Source: Fuerstiella sp. (GTDB lineage Bacteria; Planctomycetota; Planctomycetia; Planctomycetales; Planctomycetaceae). Taken from it: a stretch of DNA of 48,065 bases. The stretch lies in assembly GCA_029247265.1 (NCBI GenBank), contig JAQWLN010000162.1, forward strand, positions 1-48,065, in the 5' to 3' direction. A program made the translations under genes and the position numbers. Below the pieces are notes generated by a model, which worked only from the letters and a program-made list of their open reading frames with translations, did no database searches and was not told the DNA's origin. Position 1 is the stretch's first letter. Each line of letters starts with the position of its first letter. This document shows, piece after piece, positions 1-8,840 of the stretch.

Positions 1-131
1 GCAGCAGGCCGATAAACCGTTGGCTGTCGAGCTCCGTCTGGAGATCCGGCGGCATCGAACAGGCCGGCGTCTGCCGAACTGCCAAGAATGACAAAGGCGG
101 TTGTGGACAGCCACAAGTGAATGAATTTCAC
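1..131 (-). CDS. N-terminus of an unidentified secreted protein (partial)
   Basis: An open frame on the minus strand begins with GTG at 131-129 and runs without a stop to the left edge, so only about 43 codons are visible. The first residues (MKFIHLWLSTTAFVILGSSA) form a typical signal peptide: one Lys, a hydrophobic core, and an Ala-Asp-Ala cleavage-like site at about residues 20-22, followed by a polar Gly/Pro/Ala-rich segment. An AGGA lies about 8 nt upstream of the GTG, which supports this start. The mature domain is outside the window, so no function can be given. It is divergent from the Uma2-like gene to its right. Confidence 0.6.
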   Translation of the reverse strand, partial: MKFIHLWLSTTAFVILGSSADAGLFDAAGSPDGARQPTVYRPA

Positions 132-439
132 GTGAGCATCCTGCAAAAAAGCTACATGAACCCCATTTGATCACCTACTCGTGATCGGCGGGTGCTGCAA
201 ATCGTTGAATGAATCCACTCAGTAATCGCAGCTTGAGGGAAGTTTCGGGAATTTCCGGAAATCGGTGGAACACGTCAACAGCAACTCGCCGGACACAGGC
301 ATCCACGACCGCCTGCAGGCCCTTTGTGGCGGCAGTGCTCATCTACGATCGGCGTTTTCTGCCGTTGCCACGCCCACGTCGGCGGATTTGGAAGGCGACG
401 TCGCCCGGCGTTCCTTTTGCAGCAGCCTGAAATTCAAGT
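132..439. other. Divergent intergenic region
   Basis: This stretch separates the leftward secreted-protein start from the rightward Uma2-like gene. The only distinct structure is the dyad at 169-186. Short open frames exist here on the plus strand, but their Arg/Thr-rich translations have no recognisable domain and no ribosome binding site, so I do not call a gene. Confidence 0.5.
169..186. promoter_or_regulatory. Dyad GATCAC-N6-GTGATC
   Basis: Perfect 6-bp arms (169-174 and 181-186) are separated by CTACTC. It sits 38 bp upstream of the GTG start of the leftward secreted-protein gene, a position suited to an operator or a 5' leader hairpin. No regulator can be assigned, and a chance palindrome of this size is possible. 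Confidence 0.3.
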
Positions 440-1087
440 ATGTTTGGTCTATCATTCAGCATGATGAGTACGACCAATAATTCCCGTATCCCGGTCCCAG
501 CAATGGTTACAGACAATCACATCACGGCAGCACAATTCACGGCCACCAAGCACGAGCTGCCGGAAGCAGGACGATGGCACGAACTTCACGAAGGCCGGGT
601 TGTGCTCATGCAGCCGCCGGACGACCAGCACGGAAACACAGTGCTGAATCTGTCTCGCGCCCTCGCGGAATGGTTTCGCGGTCGCACGGAAGACGGTGTC
701 GGCTACGCCTGCCATGAAATCGGTCTCAAGGTGTCCAGAGAGCCTGATACGGTTTACTGTCCCGCGATCTCGTTCTTCGATGCCGGCCCTCCGTTTGGTG
801 AATCCGACAAGACCATCGCTGATCAGGTGCCTCGACTGGTTGTCGACGTCGCATCAACCAACGATCGGCGCAACGAAATGCGCAGCAGGACGCTGGGCTA
901 CATGAAGCTGGGCGTGGAAACGATCTGGGTCCCTGACCCCTACAAGAAGGAAATCCAGGTCATCAGCAAGAAGGCCCACACGCTGGCCCTGGGAGACTGG
1001 CAGACTCTGGAAGGCAGCACCACCCTGCCCCGGTTCCAGATCAAAGTCGGCGACGTCTTTGCTCAGCCCACGTGGTGGAAGGCGTGA
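440..1087 (+). CDS. Uma2-family (DUF820) protein, nuclease site degenerate
   Basis: The fold signature of the Uma2 family (PD-(D/E)XK-like, often annotated putative restriction endonuclease) is visible: a GRVVLMQPP strand near residue 52, LVVDVAST at 133-140, and GYMKLGVETIWVPDP at about 153-167. The residues that normally form the nuclease site look changed: the PDvaF-type Asp reads Ala (residue 109 in CPAISFF), the Glu of the lvvEvlS strand is Asp136, and the usual Lys before the conserved Tyr is absent. Length (215 aa; 194 from the ATG at 503) is normal. Other ATGs at 461, 464 and 503 are in frame; none has a clear ribosome site, so the start is uncertain. Uma2 genes are numerous in planctomycetes and cyanobacteria, and their role is unclear. 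Confidence 0.75.
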   Translation: MFGLSFSMMSTTNNSRIPVPAMVTDNHITAAQFTATKHELPEAGRWHELHEGRVVLMQPPDDQHGNTVLNLSRALAEWFRGRTEDGVGYACHEIGLKVSREPDTVYCPAISFFDAGPPFGESDKTIADQVPRLVVDVASTNDRRNEMRSRTLGYMKLGVETIWVPDPYKKEIQVISKKAHTLALGDWQTLEGSTTLPRFQIKVGDVFAQPTWWKA

Positions 1088-1173
1088 GGGGACAGTCTGA
1101 AGTTGTCAGTCAGAAACATTTGCGTTCCGTTCGCGCAGGCGAAATCTGAGCACAGTCACGTGACTGCAACCGT

Positions 1174-2667
1174 TTATTTGCCTTCCGCGGCCCACTTTTT
1201 CATCAGGGCGATGTTGTTCAGAATTACCTGAAGGTGGGCAGGACCCTGCTTCCGGGCTCTCAGGCCGTCAACGTAGACTTTCATATCGCTGTCATACATC
1301 GACGCGGTCTCAGCCTGACGACCATGATCGTTCGTTTCTTCCATCCAGCGGTCCAGCCGCTGGCGCAATTCGGCGAGTGTCTTCGCGTGCTTCCGATCAT
1401 CCGCCAAATTATTCAACTCGTGCGGATCGACCTGCAGGTCATAGAGTTCTTCCGGTGCTCGCACTGGACTGAACAGCAGCTTTTTCTGGACGTCATTCAG
1501 CGTACCCGCTTCGTTGGCCGCTCGCAGGGCAACCAGAATGGATTTCTTGTCCTTGTAGGCACACGGCTGCAGCTGAGGACGCTGTGGCAGGAAATTGCGA
1601 ATGTACTTGAACCGATCCGTTCTTACGCTGCGCATATGTTCTACGGTTTCGTCGCAACGATCGCGCGCCGAAAACACGGCATCCCGCGATTCATAGTTGG
1701 ACGCAAGAACATCGCGGCCCTGCATGTATGCGGGAACTTCAATGCCCGCCAGCCCCAGAGACAATGGACCGATGTCGATATGCTCGACCAGATCCGTTCG
1801 CGTCTGTCCCGCTTTGACACCGGGTCCGGCAATCACCAGCGGCACGTGAATTCCTTCGTCATACAGAAACTGCTTACCTCGAGCGTGACTTATGCCGTGA
1901 TCCGTCATGAACAGGATAATGGTGTTTTCAAGTTCGCCTTCGTCCTTCAAGCGCTGCACAACTTCGCCGACCAGCCGGTCTGTGTATCGACAGCAGTCCA
2001 GATACGCCGCCCAATCTGCCAGTAGTACAGGGTCGTCAGGATAATATGGTGGCAGTGTAACTTTGCTGATGGGCGTGGCAGCTCCAATGATCTCTGCACA
2101 CCTGGCCTGAAAGTTTTCTGCCGATTCTGTGTTACCACCTCGCCGCTTCGCACCCGGCGTCTGGATCTGAGCGAAAAACGGCTGACCAGGTTTGCGGTTG
2201 ATCCAGTCGTTGCTGTCGTAGATCGATGCGTCCCATTCGAAGTTATAGTCGCTCTTGCCAAAACGTCCCTTCTTCGTCTTTGGCCAGCCGCCCAGTGACG
2301 TGTGGTAACCCGCGTTCTGGAAGAGTCGGGGAATGGTCACGACCCCGTCGGGCAGATTGATCTTCTGCGCACCACGCCCGCTGCGATGATGATGAGCGCC
2401 GATACTGGTTTGATACATGCCGGTAATGAACGCGGACCGACACGTGGAACACACCGGTGCTGTGACATAGGCATTCGTAAAACGAACTCCGTCGGCAGCC
2501 AAGCGATCCACGTTCGGCGTTTGAATGGCCGTTTCACCGTAGCACGAAAAGTGGGCCGACATATCGTCAACGATAATCCACACGACATTGGGCGGAGCAG
2601 CTGCGACGCAGGTCGGCTGCAACGCAGCGCAGAACAGAAACAGAACTGAGAAAAATCGAATGGTCAT
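1174..2667 (-). CDS. Secreted sulfatase, N-sulfoglucosamine sulfohydrolase-like
   Basis: A 497-aa alkaline-phosphatase-superfamily sulfatase with an N-terminal signal peptide (about residues 1-23), so it is exported. The N-terminal metal-binding strand reads PNVVWIIVDDM (Asp34/Asp35), and the C-terminal metal site reads MTDHG (Asp256, His257) followed by RGKQFLYDEG. The position of the formylglycine-generating motif is C73-S-T-C-R77, where most sulfatases have C-x-P-S-R; the catalytic Cys and Arg are kept. The AHHHRSGRG segment after it resembles planctomycete sulfatases near heparan N-sulfatase. Substrate is unknown; sulfated polysaccharide is the likely class. It follows the PSCyt1/DUF1549 gene on the same strand (119 bp gap), a pairing that fits polysaccharide catabolism. 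Confidence 0.9.
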   Translation of the reverse strand: MTIRFFSVLFLFCAALQPTCVAAAPPNVVWIIVDDMSAHFSCYGETAIQTPNVDRLAADGVRFTNAYVTAPVCSTCRSAFITGMYQTSIGAHHHRSGRGAQKINLPDGVVTIPRLFQNAGYHTSLGGWPKTKKGRFGKSDYNFEWDASIYDSNDWINRKPGQPFFAQIQTPGAKRRGGNTESAENFQARCAEIIGAATPISKVTLPPYYPDDPVLLADWAAYLDCCRYTDRLVGEVVQRLKDEGELENTIILFMTDHGISHARGKQFLYDEGIHVPLVIAGPGVKAGQTRTDLVEHIDIGPLSLGLAGIEVPAYMQGRDVLASNYESRDAVFSARDRCDETVEHMRSVRTDRFKYIRNFLPQRPQLQPCAYKDKKSILVALRAANEAGTLNDVQKKLLFSPVRAPEELYDLQVDPHELNNLADDRKHAKTLAELRQRLDRWMEETNDHGRQAETASMYDSDMKVYVDGLRARKQGPAHLQVILNNIALMKKWAAEGK

Positions 2668-2786
2668 AAAAAACTGCTTTCAGATCCTGCGGTTAATACT
2701 GGAAGACAACGCTTATGGACGTGCTTCGCAACGCGACACGAAAACATCAACTTTCCCCGACAAACTGCGTCATAAGAATCTGTCGT

Positions 2787-5546
2787 TCAGGGGATAAACA
2801 GAAATTCGTTCGAATTCAACAGGCCTCGACACAGGCTCACCAGACCGAACTCCCTGGCAAATTCTTCCGCATCAGACACTTCGTCGGCCTCTGCGCGGCG
2901 GCCGAAACACAATTGATACGCCAGCTGAATCTGTTGCGCCGGCGATGCATGCTGTGCCCGCAGACGCTTCGAAAACAGCTCCGACTGTTGAACTACGAAT
3001 GAACTATTCAGTAGATTCAGCGCCTGCAGTGGAGTTGTGGACCGGCTGCGTTTGGAAATCACCTGACTGGCGTCCGGACAGTCGAAGGCACCAAAAACCG
3101 ATTCCCGCTCCTGACGAATTTTCGTCATGTAGACCATGCGACGGAAGTCGTCGGGGCCATATGTGGACTTGGGAAAGAAGTGTCGGACATTCTCCATTTC
3201 CACTTCAAAACCACTGAAACCAGGGCCGCCCATCCTGGGATTCAGCACACCACTCACGGCAACGATGCTGTCACGAATCGCTTCGGCTTCCAGTCGTCGC
3301 GGAGGAAACCGCCACAGCAGCCGTGTGGCAGCATCAGCCCTGATTGCGTCAGTTTGCGGAACGCTGGACTGCTGCCAGGTGTGAGACGTCAGAAGCAGGC
3401 GATGAATATGTTTGAGTGACCAGCCGCTGCTGACCAGTTCGCCGGCCAGCCAGTCCAGCAACTGCAAATGACTGGGGGGCGTCCCGTTTTTTCCGAAGTC
3501 GTTCGGCGTGTCCACAATGCCAGTGCCGAAGTGGTGCTGCCAGATACGATTCACGATTACTCGCGCCGTCAGCGGGTTGCCCGGATCCGTCAGCCATTCC
3601 GCAAACCGCAGTCGACGCTGCTGTTCCGGTGATGTCCTTTCCAGCTGCAGCGAACCAATCACTTCCAGCGTATCCGGAGCCACCTCTTCGCGTTTGGCCG
3701 AATGTTCACCACGGTAAAGTCGGTGAGTTGGTCCGGGCTGACTGAACGTGCCAGCATACACGGTCGTCGTTGCGGCAAGCTGCTCACTTTCCTTAGTCAG
3801 GCTGTTCAGTTCCTGCAGCCATGCAGCGCCCTGTCTGGCACGATCGGGTGCAGCCGACGCGAAGTCATACACGGGCTCGCCAGGGACAGCCCCCTTGAAT
3901 GGCAGACGGTCCTTTGAGCTGGCGACGGCCGTCCATTCTTCACCGTCGACTGACGATTCGATGACGTAATCCGTTGCCAGTCGATCTTTGTAGCGGCCCG
4001 AGCGGTCTCGTCCCCACTGGATGCGGTCGACGCTCAGCGTATCGGAAAATTCCAGCTGGACCCAGCCGGTACCGGCTTCGTTGGAAATCCAGCTGTTACT
4101 GTTGTCCGTCTTTCCGTCGTTGATGTGTTCAAGTTTATGGATTTCGTAGCCGGGCAGATTACTCGACGACGTCGCCGTCGTTCCCGCGGATGCAAGTGCA
4201 ACGTTGCGATCACCGCTCCAGACTTCCAGCTCATCAATACAGGGCTGGCTGCTGCTGGTGGCTCGGATCGTAAACTTGACGAACTTTGCCGAAACCGCCT
4301 CGAATTTCTCGACGTTTAGTTGTGCGTTGACGACCGGTCGAAGCGACACTCCGTCAGCCTTCGGCTCGAATTCTCTCAACTGTTCTCGCAGCACGCCGAT
4401 GTTACGTTTCATTTCAGCGATCCGTTGCTGAGCCTCAGCGGGCAACGGCATTCTCCGGTCTGCGTGATTGACCCCCGCAAACACGGCCTGAATCGAATAG
4501 AAGTCGCGCTGAGTGATCGGGTCGAACTTGTGGTTGTGGCAGCGCGCACATCCCAGAGTCAGCCCCATGAACGTGGTGCCGGTTACGTTTATCAGATCAG
4601 ACAGCTCGTCCTGACGCTGCATCAGTGCCAGATTGGGGTCCTGTCCTTTGACCAGATCATGCGGCCCGGCCACAAGAAACCCGGTAGCGATGTCGGCCCC
4701 CAGTGCGTCACCCGCAATCTGTTCACGGATAAACCGATCGTACGGCAAATCGTCGTTGAATGCTCTGATCACATAGTCACGAAAATGCCACGCGTTCGGG
4801 CGTTCACGGTTCGTTTCGAAACCATGAGTTTCTCCGAAACGAATAATGTCCAGCCAATGCTGCGCCCAGCGTTCTCCATATCGTGGACTGTCAAGCACTT
4901 CATCAATCATTTGTCCCCACGCGTCAGGTGAACCTGCGGACAGCTTTGCGACAGCGGCATCCAGCTGCTGCGGAGTTGGGGGCAGTCCATGCATCACCAA
5001 ATACAGACGTCGCACACGTACGGCCGCATCAGCAGATTCGGAACGTTTAAGTCCCTCGCGACGTAATCGATCCAGCACAAACGCATCAACAGGATTCGCA
5101 GCGCCTTCGACGACCGGCACCTCCGGGCGTTTTACACTTTGAAACGACCAGTGATCGGTCGTCAGCTTTTCCGCACCCGACAATTCTGCCGGCATGATGG
5201 CTCCGGCATCGATCCATTTTTTCAGCCAGCCAATCTGGTCTGCCGACAGGCGATCGCCTTCGGGTGGCATGATCAGCTTCGAATCATTTCCAGAGACCAA
5301 CTGCATCAAGTGACTGGCGCCGCTGTCGCCGGGGATAATTGACGGCTCACCGGAGCCGCCACCTCGTAACAGGTTCGCTCGTCGATCGAGTCGCAATCCC
5401 GCTTCCTGGGCATCCGCACCATGGCAGTCAAAGCAATGTGTTTCCAGAATTGGCGCGATGTGTTTCGTGTAGTCAACCTGCGCGTCGTCCGGCGACACTT
5501 CAGTGCCGGCCAAAATGAACAGCAGAAGACCGAGGGAGTCAAGCAT
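2787..5546 (-). CDS. PSCyt1-DUF1549-discoidin-DUF1553 secreted protein
   Basis: A planctomycete-type multidomain exported protein. From the ATG at 5546 (chosen because it gives a signal peptide; the frame stays open to 5642) it has 919 aa. Near the N-terminus a single haem-binding CFDCH (Cys38, Cys41, His42) begins the PSCyt1 domain, closed by a MPPEGDRLS segment; DUF1549 follows (motifs VDAFVLDRL, SPRYGERWAQHWLD). The middle carries a discoidin/F5-8-type insert (IDELEVWSG ... VQLEFSD), which suggests carbohydrate or surface binding. The C-terminal third is DUF1553 (NPLTARVIVNRIWQHHFG, TSHTWQQSS). The biochemical role of these proteins is unresolved; they usually sit beside sulfatases or DUF1501 genes, as here with the sulfatase just downstream. 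Confidence 0.9.
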   Translation of the reverse strand: MLDSLGLLLFILAGTEVSPDDAQVDYTKHIAPILETHCFDCHGADAQEAGLRLDRRANLLRGGGSGEPSIIPGDSGASHLMQLVSGNDSKLIMPPEGDRLSADQIGWLKKWIDAGAIMPAELSGAEKLTTDHWSFQSVKRPEVPVVEGAANPVDAFVLDRLRREGLKRSESADAAVRVRRLYLVMHGLPPTPQQLDAAVAKLSAGSPDAWGQMIDEVLDSPRYGERWAQHWLDIIRFGETHGFETNRERPNAWHFRDYVIRAFNDDLPYDRFIREQIAGDALGADIATGFLVAGPHDLVKGQDPNLALMQRQDELSDLINVTGTTFMGLTLGCARCHNHKFDPITQRDFYSIQAVFAGVNHADRRMPLPAEAQQRIAEMKRNIGVLREQLREFEPKADGVSLRPVVNAQLNVEKFEAVSAKFVKFTIRATSSSQPCIDELEVWSGDRNVALASAGTTATSSSNLPGYEIHKLEHINDGKTDNSNSWISNEAGTGWVQLEFSDTLSVDRIQWGRDRSGRYKDRLATDYVIESSVDGEEWTAVASSKDRLPFKGAVPGEPVYDFASAAPDRARQGAAWLQELNSLTKESEQLAATTTVYAGTFSQPGPTHRLYRGEHSAKREEVAPDTLEVIGSLQLERTSPEQQRRLRFAEWLTDPGNPLTARVIVNRIWQHHFGTGIVDTPNDFGKNGTPPSHLQLLDWLAGELVSSGWSLKHIHRLLLTSHTWQQSSVPQTDAIRADAATRLLWRFPPRRLEAEAIRDSIVAVSGVLNPRMGGPGFSGFEVEMENVRHFFPKSTYGPDDFRRMVYMTKIRQERESVFGAFDCPDASQVISKRSRSTTPLQALNLLNSSFVVQQSELFSKRLRAQHASPAQQIQLAYQLCFGRRAEADEVSDAEEFAREFGLVSLCRGLLNSNEFLFIP

Positions 5547-5603
5547 GAGTTTCACTGTGTAGCAGGTTCTGTTTGCGTCAGACAGTATTCTACTCTGCCA
5601 GCG

Positions 5604-5625
5604 ACTCAGATCCCACTCAGATCCA
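5604..5625. repeat. 11-bp tandem repeat upstream of the PSCyt1 gene
   Basis: Two adjacent copies of ACTCAGATCC(C/A) at 5604-5614 and 5615-5625. They lie 58-79 nt upstream of the preferred ATG at 5546, so they could be a tandem regulator site, or may simply be a small duplication. Confidence 0.35.
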
Positions 5626-5736
5626 TTCGTACGGGCAAACAACTAACTTCGCGCGGTCGGAAAAACACAAATCCCCCGACTACCCAGGCAGAAACATTCC
5701 CAGCGTGTGCCACATTTCCCGTGTCGCCGGAATGAC

Positions 5737-6816
5737 TTAAGACGTGGTCAATCCCGAACAGGCAAGTTCCCGCAGATTCGCCGCCAGCACAGGCTGCGGG
5801 CACGACCACACCAGAAAGAACATACTTTCCCGAACAGCACGTTCAGCCGGATGCCCCGCCACGTACCCCGCTCCCTTTGTGGCGGCCAGCCACGACTGAG
5901 CCGAACGAAGAACAAGTGAATTTGCCTGACGACGCAGCTGTTCCACGGCAGCAGCACCAGCTGGATGCTCGCCGGTCGCAGCCAGACGCAGATCAGTCGT
6001 CAATTGATCGCACTCCGCCTGCAGTGGCGCCACAAACTCCCGCAGGTCAGGTCGTCGCTGTGTCTCTTCCGTCATGCACTGCAGGGTTCCGGCCGTCGCC
6101 CCAATCGCCAAAGCTGATGTGCCCAGCGAACCGGCACCGCCGCCGGTCCCGTGTTGCATAACCTGCTCCATAGGCCCGTGCAGCAGCTGCGCATGATCAA
6201 CAACGACGCTGTTCAGTTTAACGGCCCCGGTCTGCGAAGCATTCAGAGCCATCAGTTCCACCGGCGGCTGCACCTGAACGCCCGCCGCGTCCGTTGGTAT
6301 CGCTGCCAGCAGTTGACGACCGTCCGCCAGAGTTCCGCCCGTAATCAGAAAGTCCGCCTGAGCTGCACCGGTCGCCCACGGAACAAGCCCATCCAGTACG
6401 TAACCGTCGTCTGTTTCGGTGGCCTGCACCAGTGGTGTCTTCAGATGTTGTCCGGACGTCGTCAGGTGCGATATTCCCACCGTCGCAAAAACTTGTCCGG
6501 ACAGCAGACCTGGAAGCAACTGCAGCTTTGCTGCCTCGTTATCCGTCGTAGCAATCCGCCGCGCGGCTGCGCTTCGCTGAGTCAGCACGAAGGTCGAAAC
6601 CAGACACGCGGAAGACAACAGGCGAAGGCCTTCCAGCTGATCGACAGGTTTCAGGTCCAGCCCCCCCCACTCGACGGGCACATCCCACGACATCACTCCA
6701 GCGTCAGCCATGGCCTTCAGCTGCTCTGCCGGCCACACGTCCGTCCGATCATCGCAGACCTGCTGCTGCAGCTTCGTCAGCAGCAGAGCGAAGTTATCTG
6801 AGGCAAACAGGTTCAT
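5737..6816 (-). CDS. Acyl-CoA dehydrogenase-like flavoprotein
   Basis: A 359-aa protein with the acyl-CoA dehydrogenase layout: a helical N-terminal domain, GVMSWDVPVEWGGL near residue 40, a beta-domain with an FATVGISHLTTSG-type flavin-binding segment around 130, and a C-terminal helical domain ending GAGYVAGHPAERAVRE. It is shorter than catabolic family members (about 380-400 aa), and the C-terminal region where those have the catalytic Glu (Y-E-G-T in MCAD) reads VWSCPQPV. It may therefore be a monooxygenase-like or otherwise divergent member; a classical beta-oxidation role is doubtful. It begins 3 nt after the htpG stop, so the two are almost certainly co-transcribed. Confidence 0.75.
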   Translation of the reverse strand: MNLFASDNFALLLTKLQQQVCDDRTDVWPAEQLKAMADAGVMSWDVPVEWGGLDLKPVDQLEGLRLLSSACLVSTFVLTQRSAAARRIATTDNEAAKLQLLPGLLSGQVFATVGISHLTTSGQHLKTPLVQATETDDGYVLDGLVPWATGAAQADFLITGGTLADGRQLLAAIPTDAAGVQVQPPVELMALNASQTGAVKLNSVVVDHAQLLHGPMEQVMQHGTGGGAGSLGTSALAIGATAGTLQCMTEETQRRPDLREFVAPLQAECDQLTTDLRLAATGEHPAGAAAVEQLRRQANSLVLRSAQSWLAATKGAGYVAGHPAERAVRESMFFLVWSCPQPVLAANLRELACSGLTTS

Positions 6817-6819
6817 GGT

Positions 6820-8736
6820 TTACGTCTTGATCGAAGACCGCTGTTGTGCCAGTTCCATCATGAAGTTTTGAACGCGATCGGCCATTTCGCTGCCGTTGGG
6901 AGCGAGCCCGGCCATAACCATGGCGTCGGCGTACAGTTGTTGTCCACACGTTCGAACAAACTCTGAGTTGTCGTCGTTGACCGAGATTTCGCACAGTCGG
7001 CCGATCAGAGTCGCCCGCGGATTGATTTCCAGAATCATTTTAGACATTTCAAAGTCCGGCATATTGACCTGCAGGACTTTCTGCATCGTCGTGCTTTGAG
7101 CCCCCTTCGCATTCACCAGACAGCAAGCGCTTTCCGTCAGCCGCTCCGACTTCCGGACATCTTCGACCTGGTCACCGAGAACTTCTTTGATGAGCGTTAA
7201 TACGGTGTCGAACCCCTGAGGCACGTCAGCATCGTCGGCGGACGCTTCTTCTTGCTCGTCGTCGTCAGACTCGGAATCAGAGGATTCACTGCCAGAAAGT
7301 TGAAGATCTGCAGAATCGATCGATACCAGATCGTGATCTTCAAAGGTGCCGAGCGTCGACAGAACGTATTCATCGACGGGATCCGTCAGCACCAGAACCT
7401 CCAGATTTCGCTCGCGAAAAATTTCAAGGTTAGGATCTCGCAGGACAGCAGACATATCGGACCCCGTGGCGAAGTAAACCTGCTTCTGATCGTCGCCCGC
7501 ACGTTCGCAATACCCTGCCAGAGACGCCAGCCCGTCTTCTGCAGTACTGTTGGTGGACTGAAATCGCAGCAACTTTGCCAGTCGATCACGATGGTCGAAA
7601 TCGGACCCGATTCCTTCACGCAGTACAGCGCCGAATTCTCGGTAGAATTTCGCGTACGTTTCGGCATCGTCGCCGGCAATCGAATCCAGTTGATCAAGTA
7701 CTTTCTTCGTAATCACTTTCTGCATCTTGCGGAAAACCGTGTTGTCCTGAAGTGCTTCGCGAGACACATTCAGTGGAAGATCTTCAGAGTCAACGATGCC
7801 CCGCAGAAATCGGAGGTAGTCCGGAATCAAATCCCGATTGTCATTCTGAACAAGAATTCGTTTGGCACACAGATGCAGTCCGTGTTCCGATCGCCCAAAT
7901 CCCATCCGTTCAAGATTACTTTCGGGACAATACAGGACACTGTGAAATTGGAACGGCGAATCAGCGGTCAGATGCAGACGCCACAGCGCCTTCTGACCAG
8001 GGAAATGCGTCAGGTATTCAAAGAAATTCTGATACTGTTCATCCGTGACAGTGCTTTTCGGTTCGACCCAGATCGGCGGCTGATCGTTGATGTGCTCGCC
8101 GTCCACCATGATTGCATGCGGCACAAACGTCGAATACTTCTTCAGAATGTACTTCAGACGTGATGTGTCTGTGAACTCCGTCAGGTCTTTTTTCAAATGC
8201 ATGCGCACTTCGGTGCCGCGAGGTAACGCTTCCTGGGGTTCGGCAATTGTGAAGGCCCCATCCCCGGTTGATTCCCAGATCCAGCCGGCATCCTCAGTCC
8301 AGCTCCGCGTGCGAACTTCGACCCGTTCCGACAGCATGAACGAAGAATAGAAGCCGACACCGAATTGGCCGATCAACGAGACATCTTCCTTGTTCTCAGC
8401 CTTGTTCAGGTTCTGAAGAAACTCCAGTGAACCACTGTGGGCGATTGTCCCCAGATTCTGAACAAGTTCGTCCCTCGTCATGCCGACGCCATTGTCGCGG
8501 ATCGACAGAATCCTGTCGTCTGCGTTCGGTTCAATCGTAATCGTCAGATCCGATGCATCGATGGCAGAATCGGTCAACGCAGCATGACGAAGTTTGTCCA
8601 GCGCATCTGAGGCATTGGAAACCAACTCACGAATTGTGATTTCGCGGTTCTGATACAGCGATTCTGACAGCAGCAGCAGCAAGCGACTGATCTCTGCCTG
8701 AAATACAAATTCTTCTTTAGCACTCTCAACAGTCAT
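6820..8736 (-). CDS. htpG: Molecular chaperone HtpG (Hsp90)
   Basis: Bacterial Hsp90, an ATP-dependent cytosolic chaperone. The N-terminal ATPase domain shows [22 protein letters not shown] and GQFGVGFYS, followed by the middle domain ([15 protein letters not shown]) and a C-terminal dimerisation domain; an acidic Ser/Asp/Glu stretch lies between roughly residues 490 and 515. Length, 638 aa, is normal. The open frame extends to a GTG at 8745, but the ATG at 8736 has GGAG 8 nt upstream and is preferred. It leads a two-gene unit with the acyl-CoA-dehydrogenase-like gene; rsmD is upstream on the same strand, 104 bp away. Confidence 0.97.
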
Positions 8737-8840
8737 GTATGACACTCCGGGGAATTAGATTGAGCCATGTGTAATTGTGATTCGCCGCCCAAACGGTTTC
8801 GCAAGGAACTGCCGAACCGCTCCGGATCGGAACAGACGCG

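Noticed and set aside
209..430. Short Arg/Thr-rich open frame before the Uma2-like gene
   Set aside because: No ribosome site, no domain and unusual composition; more likely non-coding.
1234..2025. 263-codon open frame on the plus strand
   Set aside because: Lies wholly inside the sulfatase gene on the other strand; no domain, no ribosome site.
7252..8163. 303-codon open frame on the plus strand
   Set aside because: It is antisense to htpG, whose motifs are unmistakable; the translation has no domain and reflects codon bias on the opposite strand.
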